A stretch of 21,752 bases of DNA from DASRHY01 sp046765875 (GCA_046765875.1 JBKPSJ010000394.1:1-21752); one strand, 5' to 3'; counted from the stretch's first letter, positions 8,406-16,209 are shown. Numbers and translations: made by a program. Notes: generated by a model not told the origin, from the letters alone.

Positions 8406-10112
8406 ATGGTAGACATCAGCCAGCGCGCCGGGCACATCACGGTGCGAACGGTCGGGAGACGTCGCAGCCGGCCGGTGGGCAGGCTCGCGGTCAAGTGGCT
8501 GACCACCACCGATCACAAGGTGATCGGACATCTGTACCTGATCACGTCGTTCGCGTTCTTCCTGGTCGCCGGCGTGATGGCCATGATCATGCGGGCGGAG
8601 TTGGCCAAGCCGGGTCTGCAGATCGTCAACGAAGAGATCTACAACCAGCTGTTCACGATGCACGGCACGATCATGCTGCTGTTGTTCGCGACACCGCTGT
8701 TCGTCGGGTTCGCCAACGAGATCATGCCGCTGCAGATCGGCGCGCCCGACGTTGCCTTCCCGCGACTGAACATGCTCAGCTACTGGATGTTCCTGTTCGG
8801 CGGCCTGATCACGCTGAGTGCATTCCTGACCCCCGGAGGTGCGGCCGACTTCGGCTGGACCGCCTATTCCCCGCTCTCGAACGAGGTGCGGTCACCGGGT
8901 ATCGGTGGCGATCTATGGGTCATGGGCCTGTGGATGGCCGGTCTGGGCACGATCCTGGGTGCGGTCAACTTCGCGACGACCATCATCACGATGCGGGCGC
9001 CGGGGATGACGATGTTCCGGATGCCGATCTTCACCTGGAACATCCTGGCCACGTCGATCCTCGTGCTCATCGCGTTCCCGGTGCTCGCCGGAGCGCTCTT
9101 GATGCTCGAAGCCGATCGAAAACTGGGAGCACATGTCTACGATGGTTCGAACGGTGGGCCGATCTTGTGGCAGCACCTGTTCTGGTTCTTCGGCCACCCC
9201 GAGGTGTACATCATCGCGTTGCCCTTCTTCGGGATCATCACCGAGATCCTGCCGGTTTTCAGCCGCAAGCCGATCTTCGGCTACGCCGGGCTAGTCGGCG
9301 CGACGTTCGCCATCGCGGCCCTGTCCGCCGCCGTATGGGCGCACCACATGTTCGTCACCGGCGCGGTCAGCCTGCCGTTCTTCTCGTTCATGACGTTCTT
9401 GATCGCGGTGCCGACCGGGGTGAAGTTCTTCAACTGGATCGGCACGATGTGGGGCGGCTCGCTCAGCTTCGAGACACCTATGTTGTGGGCGATCGGGTTC
9501 CTCGTCACCTTCCTGTTCGGTGGGCTGACCGGCATCATCCTGGCCTCGCCGCCGATGGACTACCAGCTGTCCGACTCGTATTTCGTGGTGGCGCATTTCC
9601 ATTACGTGGTGTTCGGGACTGTGGTGTTCGCGATGTTCGCCGGGTTCTATTTCTGGTGGCCGAAGTTCACCGGGCGGATGCTGGATGAGCGGCTGGGCAA
9701 GCTGCACTTCTGGCTGTTGTTCATCGGGTTCCACACCACGTTCCTGGTGCAGCACTGGCTCGGCGTCGAAGGCATGCCGCGCCGCATCGCCAACTACAGT
9801 CCGGCCGATGGCTTCAGCACCCTCAATGCGGTGTCCAGCATCGGCGCCTTCATCCTCGGCACGTCCACGCTGCCCTTCCTCTACAACGTCTGGCGTTCAA
9901 GGAACGCCCCGATGGTCGAGACGGACGATCCGTGGGGCTGGGGCCGGTCGCTGGAGTGGGCGACCAGTTCGCCGCCGCCGCGGCACAACTTCGAGCGGCT
10001 GCCGCGGATCCGGTCGGAGAGCCCGGCGTTCGACCTGCACCACCCCGAGCTCGCACTCACCGCCCCAGGCGCCACCGACCCCGACAACCTGCTCCGCACC
10101 GGCCGACGGTGA
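8406..10112 (+). CDS. ctaD: Cytochrome c oxidase subunit I (aa3 type)
   Basis: This 568-residue polytopic membrane protein is full length for actinobacterial CtaD. Visible ligands are His86 (MHGTIM) and His399 (AHFHYVVF) for low-spin heme a, His397 for heme a3, and His264, His313 and His314 (GHPEVYI, AHHMF) for CuB. Tyr268 is the cross-linked tyrosine. Proton-path residues Asp115 (GAPDVAFPR), Glu266, Thr337 and Lys340 (PTGVKFF) are all kept, so an active proton-pumping type A oxidase is predicted. GGGAGC sits about 6 nt before the ATG. It stands alone: neither ctaC, ctaE nor cytochrome bc1 genes are adjacent, so it may be a second copy of subunit I or use partners encoded elsewhere. It is divergent from the FAD dehydrogenase gene. 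Confidence 0.95.
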   Translation: MVDISQRAGHITVRTVGRRRSRPVGRLAVKWLTTTDHKVIGHLYLITSFAFFLVAGVMAMIMRAELAKPGLQIVNEEIYNQLFTMHGTIMLLLFATPLFVGFANEIMPLQIGAPDVAFPRLNMLSYWMFLFGGLITLSAFLTPGGAADFGWTAYSPLSNEVRSPGIGGDLWVMGLWMAGLGTILGAVNFATTIITMRAPGMTMFRMPIFTWNILATSILVLIAFPVLAGALLMLEADRKLGAHVYDGSNGGPILWQHLFWFFGHPEVYIIALPFFGIITEILPVFSRKPIFGYAGLVGATFAIAALSAAVWAHHMFVTGAVSLPFFSFMTFLIAVPTGVKFFNWIGTMWGGSLSFETPMLWAIGFLVTFLFGGLTGIILASPPMDYQLSDSYFVVAHFHYVVFGTVVFAMFAGFYFWWPKFTGRMLDERLGKLHFWLLFIGFHTTFLVQHWLGVEGMPRRIANYSPADGFSTLNAVSSIGAFILGTSTLPFLYNVWRSRNAPMVETDDPWGWGRSLEWATSSPPPRHNFERLPRIRSESPAFDLHHPELALTAPGATDPDNLLRTGRR

Positions 10113-10160
10113 CAGCGGGGAGCAAACCGGCGGCTATCGTGATCCGTGCGTAATTGACAC

Positions 10161-10487
10161 TCAGCGACCGACCGCGCGGGCGAGTTCGGACTTGGTCATC
10201 TTCGACCGGCCCTTGATGCCCTTGCGCTTGGCGTCGGCGTACAGCTGCTCCTTGGTCCGGCCCTTCGAACCGGAGTGCGAGCGCTGACCGCCGCGCTTGC
10301 TCGACGACATGTCCTTGGTCGACGTACGGCTTGCCTGGTCGGACTCACCGGAGCGCGCTCGCTCCTTGTTCACGGTCCGGGAGGCGATCTGCTTGGCGGT
10401 CGCCTCGCTGCGGCCGCGGTCCTTCAGCCCGCTCTTGATGTGTTCGTACTGGCGTTCGCGCTTGTCACTCCACGCGTCCTGCGGCAT
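10161..10487 (-). CDS. Small basic Rho_N-like protein, commonly labelled plasmid stabilization protein
   Basis: This 108-residue, very basic hydrophilic protein matches a family common in actinobacteria. The N-terminal half has KRERQYEHIK and ASRTVNKERARSGE. A Ser/Lys/Gly-rich middle follows. The C-terminal GRTKEQLYADAKRKGIKGRS and the following SKMTKSELARA form a Rho-terminator N-terminal-like (SAP-like) helix pair that usually binds nucleic acid. The database label 'plasmid stabilization' is not experimentally grounded, and a nucleoid or stress role is possible but not shown. GGAGCGGACG precedes the ATG. It is divergent from the VOC gene, with about 100 nt between starts. Confidence 0.75.
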   Translation of the reverse strand: MPQDAWSDKRERQYEHIKSGLKDRGRSEATAKQIASRTVNKERARSGESDQASRTSTKDMSSSKRGGQRSHSGSKGRTKEQLYADAKRKGIKGRSKMTKSELARAVGR

Positions 10488-10584
10488 CGTCCGCTCCTTC
10501 CGCGTCGCCTAGTCGGCCCGTACCCACGCGGCCCTACGCCATTCGCGCCTGTTTGGCTGGCTGCCCAGCGGTCACTGGACGGCT

Positions 10585-10959
10585 ATGACCGACGGAATCG
10601 GCGATCTGCACGTGGGCACAGTCGTGGTGAACGTGACCGACATGGACCGTGCGGTGCGCTTCTGGTCACAGGCCCTGGGCTACGAGACGCGCGAAGCCGA
10701 GCCGGGCCCCGAGTTCACCACGCTGGTCGACCCGGCCGGCCGAGGCCCTGCCGTCTCGCTGCAGATCGCCGGCGAGATCCCTGCCGATCCGGCACCGGTG
10801 CACTTGGACCTGTACACCAGTCAGCGCGACGAACACATCGACCGGCTGGTCGCGCTCGGAGCGACCCGTGTGGACGCCTGGCCGTACCCCGACGAGCACG
10901 ACTTCATCGTGTTGCGCGACCCGGACGGCAACGAGTTCTGCGTCATCGATCACGACTGA
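10585..10959 (+). CDS. VOC family protein (glyoxalase-fold)
   Basis: The 124 residues form one complete VOC domain of two beta-alpha-beta-beta-beta units. Likely metal-ligand positions are His9 (DLHVGT), His73 (PVHLDLYT) and Glu117 in DPDGNEFCVID. The first unit also has the typical TDMDRAVRFWSQALGY helix. Members include glyoxalases, dioxygenases and antibiotic-binding proteins, and the reaction here is not identifiable. The Shine-Dalgarno site is weak. The last 10 nt overlap the end of the convergent mrpD-like gene, so no terminator separates them. Confidence 0.8.
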   Translation: MTDGIGDLHVGTVVVNVTDMDRAVRFWSQALGYETREAEPGPEFTTLVDPAGRGPAVSLQIAGEIPADPAPVHLDLYTSQRDEHIDRLVALGATRVDAWPYPDEHDFIVLRDPDGNEFCVIDHD

Positions 10960-12695
10960 CTGAGCAGCAGGGTGGCGGAGACCAGGACCAGGCCGGCGAC
11001 GGAGAACGCGGTGTAGTCGTTCACCGAGCCGGTGTGGACCGAACGCAGGGCGGTGATGACCTTCGGCTCGGGCCGGCGGATGTACCACCACGCCAGCGCG
11101 ATCCCGGCCACCAGGCAGCCGGCGGTGACCAGGATCTCGGTCGCGGCGAAGTACTCGAAGTGCGGGTGTTCCGCGTCGATCCGCACGGTTCCACCCAACA
11201 CCGCGGTCGCGTACGCATGCGGCTCGACGAGTATCTGCGCCGCCGCGGCAACGATCTTGGCGAGCACCAGGTGCGGCAGCACGCCGAACGCCACGCACCC
11301 GGCGGCAAGCGTGCAGAACGCGACCAGCATCCCGGGACGCATCCGCTCCAGTGGGTCGTACTCGTCGTCGCGGCGCCGGAAGAAGGCGAGGTACGTCGCC
11401 CTGGCCAGCGCCGCGATCGTCAACACCTGCGCGACCAGTACCGCGGCGAATGCGGCCGGCTTGTGGTGCAACGCGTCGTGGATCAGGCCGACCGATGCGT
11501 ACCCGTTCAACGGCGGGATGCCCGCGATCGACGCGACGCCCAGCAGAAAGGCGCCCGTCACCACCGGACGATGCCGGGCCAGGCCGCCCATCTCGGACAG
11601 TCTCGTCATCCCGGTCGCATGAACGATCGCGCCCGCGCACAAGAACAGCAGCGTCTTGAAGAGTGCGTGGTTCACCAGGTGGTACGTCATCCCCGCCAGC
11701 GCCTGGAACGTACCGGCTCCGGCGGCGGTGACCAGGATCCCCATCTGCGACACCGTGTCGTACGCCAGCAGCCGCTTGAGGTCGTCCTGCCCGAGCGCGA
11801 GCGCGGCGCCGGCGATCGCCGACACCGCGCCGATCACCGTCAGCACCTGGGGCAGCGCCTCGGCACGGCCGGCGTACACATGCAGGGAGATCCGGACGAT
11901 CCCGAGGATGCCCAGGTTGACCATCAATCCGGAGAACAAGGCCGAGACCGGTCCGGGTGCCTCGGTATGGGCGTCGGCGAGCCAGCCGTGGAACGGTATC
12001 ACCCCGGCTTTGGTGGCAAACCCGGCTATCAGCAGAGCGAGCGCGACCACGTCGACACTGCGCAACCCACCCGCCAGCGCCTGCTGGATCTGGCCGAGGT
12101 TGAGCCCGCCGTGGCGCGAGTACAGCATGGCCGCGCCGGCGAACACACAGAAGCCGGCCAGGTTCGTCAGCACCATGACCTTGAATGCTGCCTCGAGTGC
12201 CCGTGGCCGTTCGAGGAAGAACCCGGTCAGCCCGTAGCTGGCCAGCGCCGCGACCTCGAACCAGACGAACAGGTTGATCATGTCTGCCGTCAGCGCGGAG
12301 CCGATCAGTGCCGCAAGCAACAACTGGACCAGGCACGCGTACCCGCCGGCCTCCCGGGTGCCCAGACCACCGAGCTCGGACAGGCTGTACAGCAGAATGA
12401 GGCCGCCAAGGATCGCGGTCAGCAGCGCGTACGTCAGCCCGAAAGCGTCGGCACTCATCATGATGCCGAGCTGCTTGCCGTCGACCGGGCCGATCCTGCC
12501 GAGCGCGTGCGACAGCAGCCGGCCACCGTACACGGCCGGTGCGAACAGCAACAGCACACCGGTCGTGCCGGCCATTGCGACCAGCGACACCACGAGCGGC
12601 GCGCGCGAGGAGAGCCGGCCGAGCAGCGGGGCGACTGTAGCGCCGGCGATCGGCAGTACGACCGGGACAGCCAGCCAGGCCGCGGACAGGGTCAC
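10950..12695 (-). CDS. Mrp/Mnh cation:proton antiporter subunit D, extended C-terminus
   Basis: This large proton-antiporter-like membrane subunit is homologous to NuoL/M/N. Glu147 (LFVWFEVAAL), Lys229 (GFATKAGVIPFHGWL) and Lys347 (LVNHALFKTLL) are the buried charged residues of the ion path in MrpD and complex I. The SQMGILV and AHTEAPGPVSALFSG strings confirm the family. At 581 residues it exceeds the roughly 500 usual for MrpD. The extra 80 or so residues add two hydrophobic segments, ending in HTGSVNDYTAFSVAGLVLV, which resembles the tail of NuoL/MrpA-type proteins. Its GTG overlaps the mrpC stop by 4 nt. It is the last gene of the operon and the only antiporter-like subunit in it. Confidence 0.88.
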   Translation of the reverse strand: MTLSAAWLAVPVVLPIAGATVAPLLGRLSSRAPLVVSLVAMAGTTGVLLLFAPAVYGGRLLSHALGRIGPVDGKQLGIMMSADAFGLTYALLTAILGGLILLYSLSELGGLGTREAGGYACLVQLLLAALIGSALTADMINLFVWFEVAALASYGLTGFFLERPRALEAAFKVMVLTNLAGFCVFAGAAMLYSRHGGLNLGQIQQALAGGLRSVDVVALALLIAGFATKAGVIPFHGWLADAHTEAPGPVSALFSGLMVNLGILGIVRISLHVYAGRAEALPQVLTVIGAVSAIAGAALALGQDDLKRLLAYDTVSQMGILVTAAGAGTFQALAGMTYHLVNHALFKTLLFLCAGAIVHATGMTRLSEMGGLARHRPVVTGAFLLGVASIAGIPPLNGYASVGLIHDALHHKPAAFAAVLVAQVLTIAALARATYLAFFRRRDDEYDPLERMRPGMLVAFCTLAAGCVAFGVLPHLVLAKIVAAAAQILVEPHAYATAVLGGTVRIDAEHPHFEYFAATEILVTAGCLVAGIALAWWYIRRPEPKVITALRSVHTGSVNDYTAFSVAGLVLVSATLLLSQS

Positions 12696-13060
12696 CCGCG
12701 GAGCCCACGGACGGCGTCCGCGTCCAGGGTGCGGTGGTGTTGCGCTATCCGTACCGCCGTGGCCAGCAGGACGGCGTTCACCGCGACGCCGATGACGATC
12801 GCGGTCAGGCAGAAGTTCTGCAGCACCGGGTCGGCGACGTTGCCGTGGGCAAGACTCTGCTCGGTCTGGCCCGCCGGTGGGCTGAGCAACACCGGCGCGG
12901 TGGACCCATGCCGGTAGGCCATCGACAGCAGCAGTACGTACGTCGAGGACTCGATCAACGACAGGCCCATCACGATCTTGATCAGATTCCGGCGGGTCAG
13001 GATCGTGAAGGCACCGAGTGCGAACAGTGCGGCGGCGACCAGATAGTTGCCAAGGATCAT
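12692..13060 (-). CDS. Mrp/Mnh antiporter subunit C (NuoK-like)
   Basis: The 122 residues hold three hydrophobic segments (about 3-20, 27-48, 82-105), matching MrpC/MnhC and complex I NuoK. Glu37 in GLSLIESSTYVLLL matches the conserved membrane glutamate, and the last segment NFCLTAIVIGVAVNAVLLA is the family signature. The subunit forms part of the membrane ion path beside MrpD. It has a longer loop between helices 2 and 3 (about residues 50-80), normal for MrpC. Its ATG overlaps the stop of the MbhE-MnhB fusion by 4 nt and its stop overlaps the mrpD start by 4 nt. Confidence 0.88.
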   Translation of the reverse strand: MILGNYLVAAALFALGAFTILTRRNLIKIVMGLSLIESSTYVLLLSMAYRHGSTAPVLLSPPAGQTEQSLAHGNVADPVLQNFCLTAIVIGVAVNAVLLATAVRIAQHHRTLDADAVRGLRG

Positions 13061-13980
13061 TCGTCTTCCGTCCAGTCGTGACGCATGGCGAACACGGAGA
13101 ACACCGCGATCGTCAGCCCGGTGGCGACCTCGACGAGTTCGGCCAGCGAGAAGGCCTGTGCGGTCCCGCCGCTGCGGATCGTCTGCTCCGGTGCCAACGG
13201 CAACCAGTTCGCCCCGAACGAACCCTCCAGCACCAGCCCGAGTGTCAATATGAGAATGATCGCGACTGCACCGAGCAACTCGGCCAGCTCGAGCGGCTCC
13301 GGCCGGACCACCGGCTCGATCCGCCGGTAACCGAACGCGGCGTACACGAGCAGGACGCCACCGAGCATGACCACGCCGGCGGGGAAGCCGCCGCCCGGTG
13401 CGTACCCGAGCAGGACGAGGTACAGCCCAGCCACCAGTAGCAGCGGAAGCACCACCCGTGCCACCACCCGTACCACCACCGTCATCGCCTGCGCCCGTTC
13501 AGTCCCCCGTGCCCGGACCGGCTCGTCGTCAGGCAGCGCCGGGCCGGTCCCGCCGCCTTCTCGCTCCTCGGCGTCCCGCGCGGCGCGCTGGTGCTGACCC
13601 GCCGGTGTGTGCGGGTCGTCGCTGCGTCGTTCCTCGCGGCCGGCCTTCTCCTCGCCGAAGTACCCGCGGCGCGGCTCGCGGTGCCGGGTCAGCAGCACCA
13701 CACTCATCACCGCGGCCAGCAGCAGGAACGTCTCGCCGAAGGTGTCGAACGCCCGGGTGCCGTACACGATCTCGTTGACCGGCTCGGTCGTGCGCCACTG
13801 CGTCAGGGCGAGCTCGAGCGCCTGCCGGGCGATCCGGGGGAGCTCGGCCTTCTCGCGCGGCAACCCGATCACGGCGATCCCGAGCACGACCCCGAAGGCA
13901 CCGGCGAGAACCATGCCGACGACCGGCCGGTGAACCGGTTCGGTCTCCTTGATCTCGGTGAGCCGCGACCGTTCACTCAT
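13057..13980 (-). CDS. Fused MbhE-like and MnhB-like antiporter subunit
   Basis: The 307-residue protein joins two families that are usually separate or placed differently. Residues 1-100 match the MbhE domain (the C-terminal part of MrpA): a membrane helix at 20-40, the amphipathic NEIVYGTRAFDTFGET and a helix ending VVLLTR. Residues 166-307 are MnhB/MrpB, with four hydrophobic segments and the signature YAPGGGFPAGV. Between them lies a hydrophilic linker (about 100-165) rich in Arg, Glu and Gly. An internal ATG at residue 166 could in principle start a free MnhB, but only a weak AGG precedes it. Its start overlaps the MbhD-like gene by 8 nt and its stop overlaps mrpC by 4 nt. Confidence 0.82.
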   Translation of the reverse strand: MSERSRLTEIKETEPVHRPVVGMVLAGAFGVVLGIAVIGLPREKAELPRIARQALELALTQWRTTEPVNEIVYGTRAFDTFGETFLLLAAVMSVVLLTRHREPRRGYFGEEKAGREERRSDDPHTPAGQHQRAARDAEEREGGGTGPALPDDEPVRARGTERAQAMTVVVRVVARVVLPLLLVAGLYLVLLGYAPGGGFPAGVVMLGGVLLVYAAFGYRRIEPVVRPEPLELAELLGAVAIILILTLGLVLEGSFGANWLPLAPEQTIRSGGTAQAFSLAELVEVATGLTIAVFSVFAMRHDWTEDE

Positions 13981-14254
13981 CGGCGGGCTCCCCCAGCTCG
14001 CCGGTGTCCTCGACGTCGGAGCGGACCCGCCCGATCGCGATCAGGAACAGGGTCGGCAACGCGATGGCGCCCACCACGACCTGCGCATGCGCGTCGTCGG
14101 GCGCGCCGAGGACCACGAACAGCAGCCCGAGCACCGTTCCGACCAGCGAGAGCGCCATCGCGGCGCCTGCCAGGTTGCGCAGCCGCACCACCAGCACCGC
14201 ACCGGCCAGCAGCCCCGCCAGACACAGGTAGTCCAGGATCCAGAACAGCGTCAT
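13973..14254 (-). CDS. MbhD-like antiporter subunit (DUF4040; equivalent to part of the MrpA C-terminus)
   Basis: The 93 residues have three hydrophobic segments. LRNLAGAAMALSLVGTVLGLLFVVLGAPDDAHAQVVVGA matches in kind the DUF4040/MbhD domain, which in full MrpA proteins lies after the NuoL-like part and resembles complex I NuoJ. I start at ATG 14254 because it overlaps the upstream mrpG stop as ATGA. Longer readings upstream are antisense-like. The family signature 'APD-A--' before the last helix is present. It is one of the small subunits that link the proton and sodium paths in Mrp and membrane-bound hydrogenase. Confidence 0.82.
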   Translation of the reverse strand: MTLFWILDYLCLAGLLAGAVLVVRLRNLAGAAMALSLVGTVLGLLFVVLGAPDDAHAQVVVGAIALPTLFLIAIGRVRSDVEDTGELGEPADE

Positions 14255-14568
14255 CGCACATCGCCCTTCACAGCACCAGGCCACTGTTTGATCCCCGCTT
14301 TGTACGCCGCCCTGGCGAGCGCATGTGACGCCGCCGGGTTGACCGTGAGCAGCAGCACCGCGACCAGCAGCGCGCGAACGCCGTACTGGGAGAAGAAACC
14401 CTTGCCGACGGCAACGGCCAGCAAGGCGGGCACCGCGCCCATCGTGATGGTCTTCGAGCTGGCCTGGATCCGCGAGTACAGGTCCGGCAGCCGCACCACC
14501 CCCACCGCACCGGACAGCGAGAACGCGACCCCGATCAGGACCAGGACGGCGACAATGACCTCTCTCAC
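14251..14568 (-). CDS. Mrp/Mnh antiporter subunit G
   Basis: This 105-residue membrane protein has three hydrophobic segments and the MrpG signature GVVRLPDLYSRIQASSKTIT spanning residues 23-42. A helix VRALLVAVLLLTVNPAASHALARAA follows, matching the usual 'NPVAAHALARAA' ending of the family. The start is GTG 14568, which overlaps the stop of mrpF by 4 nt (GTGA). MrpG is a small, essential part of the Mrp complex near the sodium path. Confidence 0.88.
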   Translation of the reverse strand: MREVIVAVLVLIGVAFSLSGAVGVVRLPDLYSRIQASSKTITMGAVPALLAVAVGKGFFSQYGVRALLVAVLLLTVNPAASHALARAAYKAGIKQWPGAVKGDVR

Positions 14569-14825
14569 AACAGATCACGCTCCAGCAGCCTGGCCCAGAC
14601 GAACGCGCCGAGATAGCCGAACGAGGCCATCCAGAGCGCGACGTCCAGATAGATCGTGCGGTCCGCAAACGCGGTGAAGAACAACAGCGACAACGTCGCC
14701 TGGGTCGAGAAGGCGTTCAGCGCCACCACCCGGTCGCTGACCGATGGGCCGGCGCCGATCCGTACCACCAGTACTGCGCCGACGGCGAGTTCCGCGATGG
14801 CCGCCAGCAGGAACAGGTCAGTCAC
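14565..14825 (-). CDS. Mrp/Mnh antiporter subunit F
   Basis: The 86 residues form three membrane helices with the MrpF motif GPSVSDRVVALN at 27-38, including the conserved Asp31. The second acidic residue usual in this motif (ALD) is Asn38 here. The end ASFGYLGAFVWARLLERD is typical. Translation begins at GTG 14825 and overlaps the mrpE stop by 8 nt. MrpF shares a fold with part of complex I NuoJ and takes part in the cation path. Confidence 0.87.
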   Translation of the reverse strand: MTDLFLLAAIAELAVGAVLVVRIGAGPSVSDRVVALNAFSTQATLSLLFFTAFADRTIYLDVALWMASFGYLGAFVWARLLERDLL

Positions 14826-15318
14826 GATCGGCCACCAGCGGCTCGATCCGGCGCTCCAGTTCGCCGTTGATGGACTCGTACCGCTCGTCCTGCGGCGGTA
14901 CTACGACACAGTGGTACAGCAACTCGTGCCGCGACCGGTCCAGGTCGACCAACTGGTTGTCGACGGCAAGCGAACTGATCACGCCGACCGCGGCCAGACC
15001 GCCGTCGGTTCGCATCCGGGTCGGCACCACGACCATGCCGGTGGCCAGCGGCATCCGCGGTGACCAGATGATGCGGGCCAGCCAGATGTTCGCCCGGACC
15101 ACCCGGTATCCGGCCGCGACGCCGAGCCTGACGATCGCGGCCAGCCGCCGCGGTGCGAGCAACCGCCAGGGCGCGACGACCGGGCCGAGCGGAGCGACCG
15201 CGGCCGCCACACCCACTGAGACGATCGCACCGACCGCGGCGGCCTCCACGGTCACGGTCCACACCAACAGCAGCCAGACCGCGAAGCACCAAACCGCCAG
15301 CGCGGTGATCCGGTACAT
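14818..15318 (-). CDS. Mrp/Mnh antiporter subunit E, first gene of the operon
   Basis: The 166 residues have two N-terminal membrane segments (about 6-25 and 28-50) and a cytoplasmic part. Family features are YRVVRANIWLARIIWSP, which corresponds to the segment after the membrane helices, and DRSRHELLYHCV near the end. The ATG at 15318 is chosen because AAGGGAGG lies 5-6 nt upstream. Longer frames would run into non-coding sequence. It starts 71 nt downstream of the DJ-1/PfpI gene stop on the same strand, so the operon may have its own promoter there or be read through. A small hairpin (15331-15344) sits just before the ribosome site. Confidence 0.85.
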   Translation of the reverse strand: MYRITALAVWCFAVWLLLVWTVTVEAAAVGAIVSVGVAAAVAPLGPVVAPWRLLAPRRLAAIVRLGVAAGYRVVRANIWLARIIWSPRMPLATGMVVVPTRMRTDGGLAAVGVISSLAVDNQLVDLDRSRHELLYHCVVVPPQDERYESINGELERRIEPLVADRD

Positions 15319-15330
15319 CCGGCCTCCCTT

Positions 15331-15344
15331 CGCCATCTTTGGCG
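15331..15344 (-). promoter_or_regulatory. Small hairpin directly upstream of the mrpE ribosome site
   Basis: CGCCA and TGGCG form a 5-bp stem with a 4-nt loop, ending about 3 nt before the AAGGGAGG of mrpE. It could affect translation of the first antiporter gene. It is short and may be chance. Confidence 0.25.
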
Positions 15345-15389
15345 TACCACGGCCCGACGTACCGCACATCTGGCGGCGCGGCGGCCGTC

Positions 15390-15944
15390 CTACTGACTGA
15401 ACGCCTTGACGGCCTCGCCGCAGAACGCCTTCAGGTCGTCCGGCTTGCGGCTGGAGACCAGCGTGTTCGGGCCGTCGGTGCAGGTCACGACCTCCTCGTC
15501 GACCCAGGTACCGCCGGCGTTGCGGATGTCGGTCTGAACGCTCGGCCAGGACGTGATGGTCCGGCCCCGCAGCACGTCGGCCTCGACCAGCGTCCACGGC
15601 CCGTGGCAGATCACCGCGACCGGCTTGCCGCGGTCGAAGAATCCGCGCACGAACGCGACCGCGTCGGGGTCGGTACGCAGGAAGTCCGGGTTGGCCACCC
15701 CGCCGGGCAGCACCAGGCCGTCGAAGTCACCCGGGTCCGCCTCGGCGGCGGTGACGTCAACGTCGAACCTGTCGCCCTTGTCCAGGTGGTTGAACGCCTG
15801 CACCGAGCCGGAGTCGGTCGACACCAGGCGCGGTGATCCGCCGGCCTTGTCGACGGCCTGCCACGGCTCGGTCAACTCGACCTGCTCAACACCCTCCGGC
15901 GCCACCAGGAACGCGATCGTACGATCGTTCAGGGAATCGGACAT
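15390..15944 (-). CDS. DJ-1/PfpI family protein (type 1 glutamine amidotransferase-like)
   Basis: This 184-residue PfpI-type protein has the nucleophile elbow VAVICHGPWTLVEA with Cys113 and an early acidic residue (Glu17 in VAPEGVEQVEL), the partner of the reactive cysteine in this family. FDGLVLPGGVANPDFLR is the usual loop before the active site. Relatives are labelled intracellular proteases, glyoxalase III or stress chaperones, and the activity here is not established. The start is ATG 15944 with GGGAGA 6 nt upstream. It is followed on the same strand by the mrp operon after 71 nt, and a promoter should lie in 15945-16040, divergent from a decayed gene. Confidence 0.87.
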   Translation of the reverse strand: MSDSLNDRTIAFLVAPEGVEQVELTEPWQAVDKAGGSPRLVSTDSGSVQAFNHLDKGDRFDVDVTAAEADPGDFDGLVLPGGVANPDFLRTDPDAVAFVRGFFDRGKPVAVICHGPWTLVEADVLRGRTITSWPSVQTDIRNAGGTWVDEEVVTCTDGPNTLVSSRKPDDLKAFCGEAVKAFSQ

Positions 15945-16044
15945 GGGTTCTCCCTTCCGCTGAGTGCGTCTCAGCCGCCCGTTCCCGATACCCCCATACC
16001 GAAACAGCCGGTTCACGACGGTCGCATCGGGCACCGGCACGCTC

Positions 16045-16179
16045 GTGAAAGCCGTGCTGCTGAACTGTTCGCTCAAGCCGCCGACCGACAAGTCCGACAC
16101 GCAGAGCTGCGTCGTCGGTGTCGTCGTCACCGGTTACGAGGACGGTGCGCACCAGCTCGAAGTATGCGTGTACCGCTGA
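16045..16179 (+). pseudogene. NAD(P)H-dependent flavin oxidoreductase remnant with internal deletion
   Basis: A GTG-started 44-residue frame joins two recognisable pieces of a flavodoxin-fold NAD(P)H-dependent oxidoreductase. The head VKAVLLNCSLKP is the first strand and phosphate-binding turn. The tail VVGVVVTGYEDGAHQ matches the late 'VVTGNEDGAHH' segment of the same family. Roughly the central 90 residues, and everything after the tail motif, are missing, and the frame stops soon after. No strong ribosome site precedes it. I read it as a deleted relic rather than a functional small protein. Confidence 0.6.
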
Positions 16180-16209
16180 CTCGGCAGGCATGATGGCAGA
16201 TGTGAGCGA

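Noticed and set aside
10275..12917. An 880-codon open frame on the plus strand opposite the mrp genes
   Set aside because: It is the antisense of clear membrane-protein genes, has a low-complexity Arg/Gln/Gly composition and matches no family. Long antisense frames are expected in very GC-rich DNA.
15980..16012. GTTT and GGGTAT elements upstream of the DJ-1/PfpI gene, resembling a stress sigma factor (SigB/SigF) promoter
   Set aside because: The spacing between the elements is only about 8 nt, whereas such promoters need roughly 14-17 nt.
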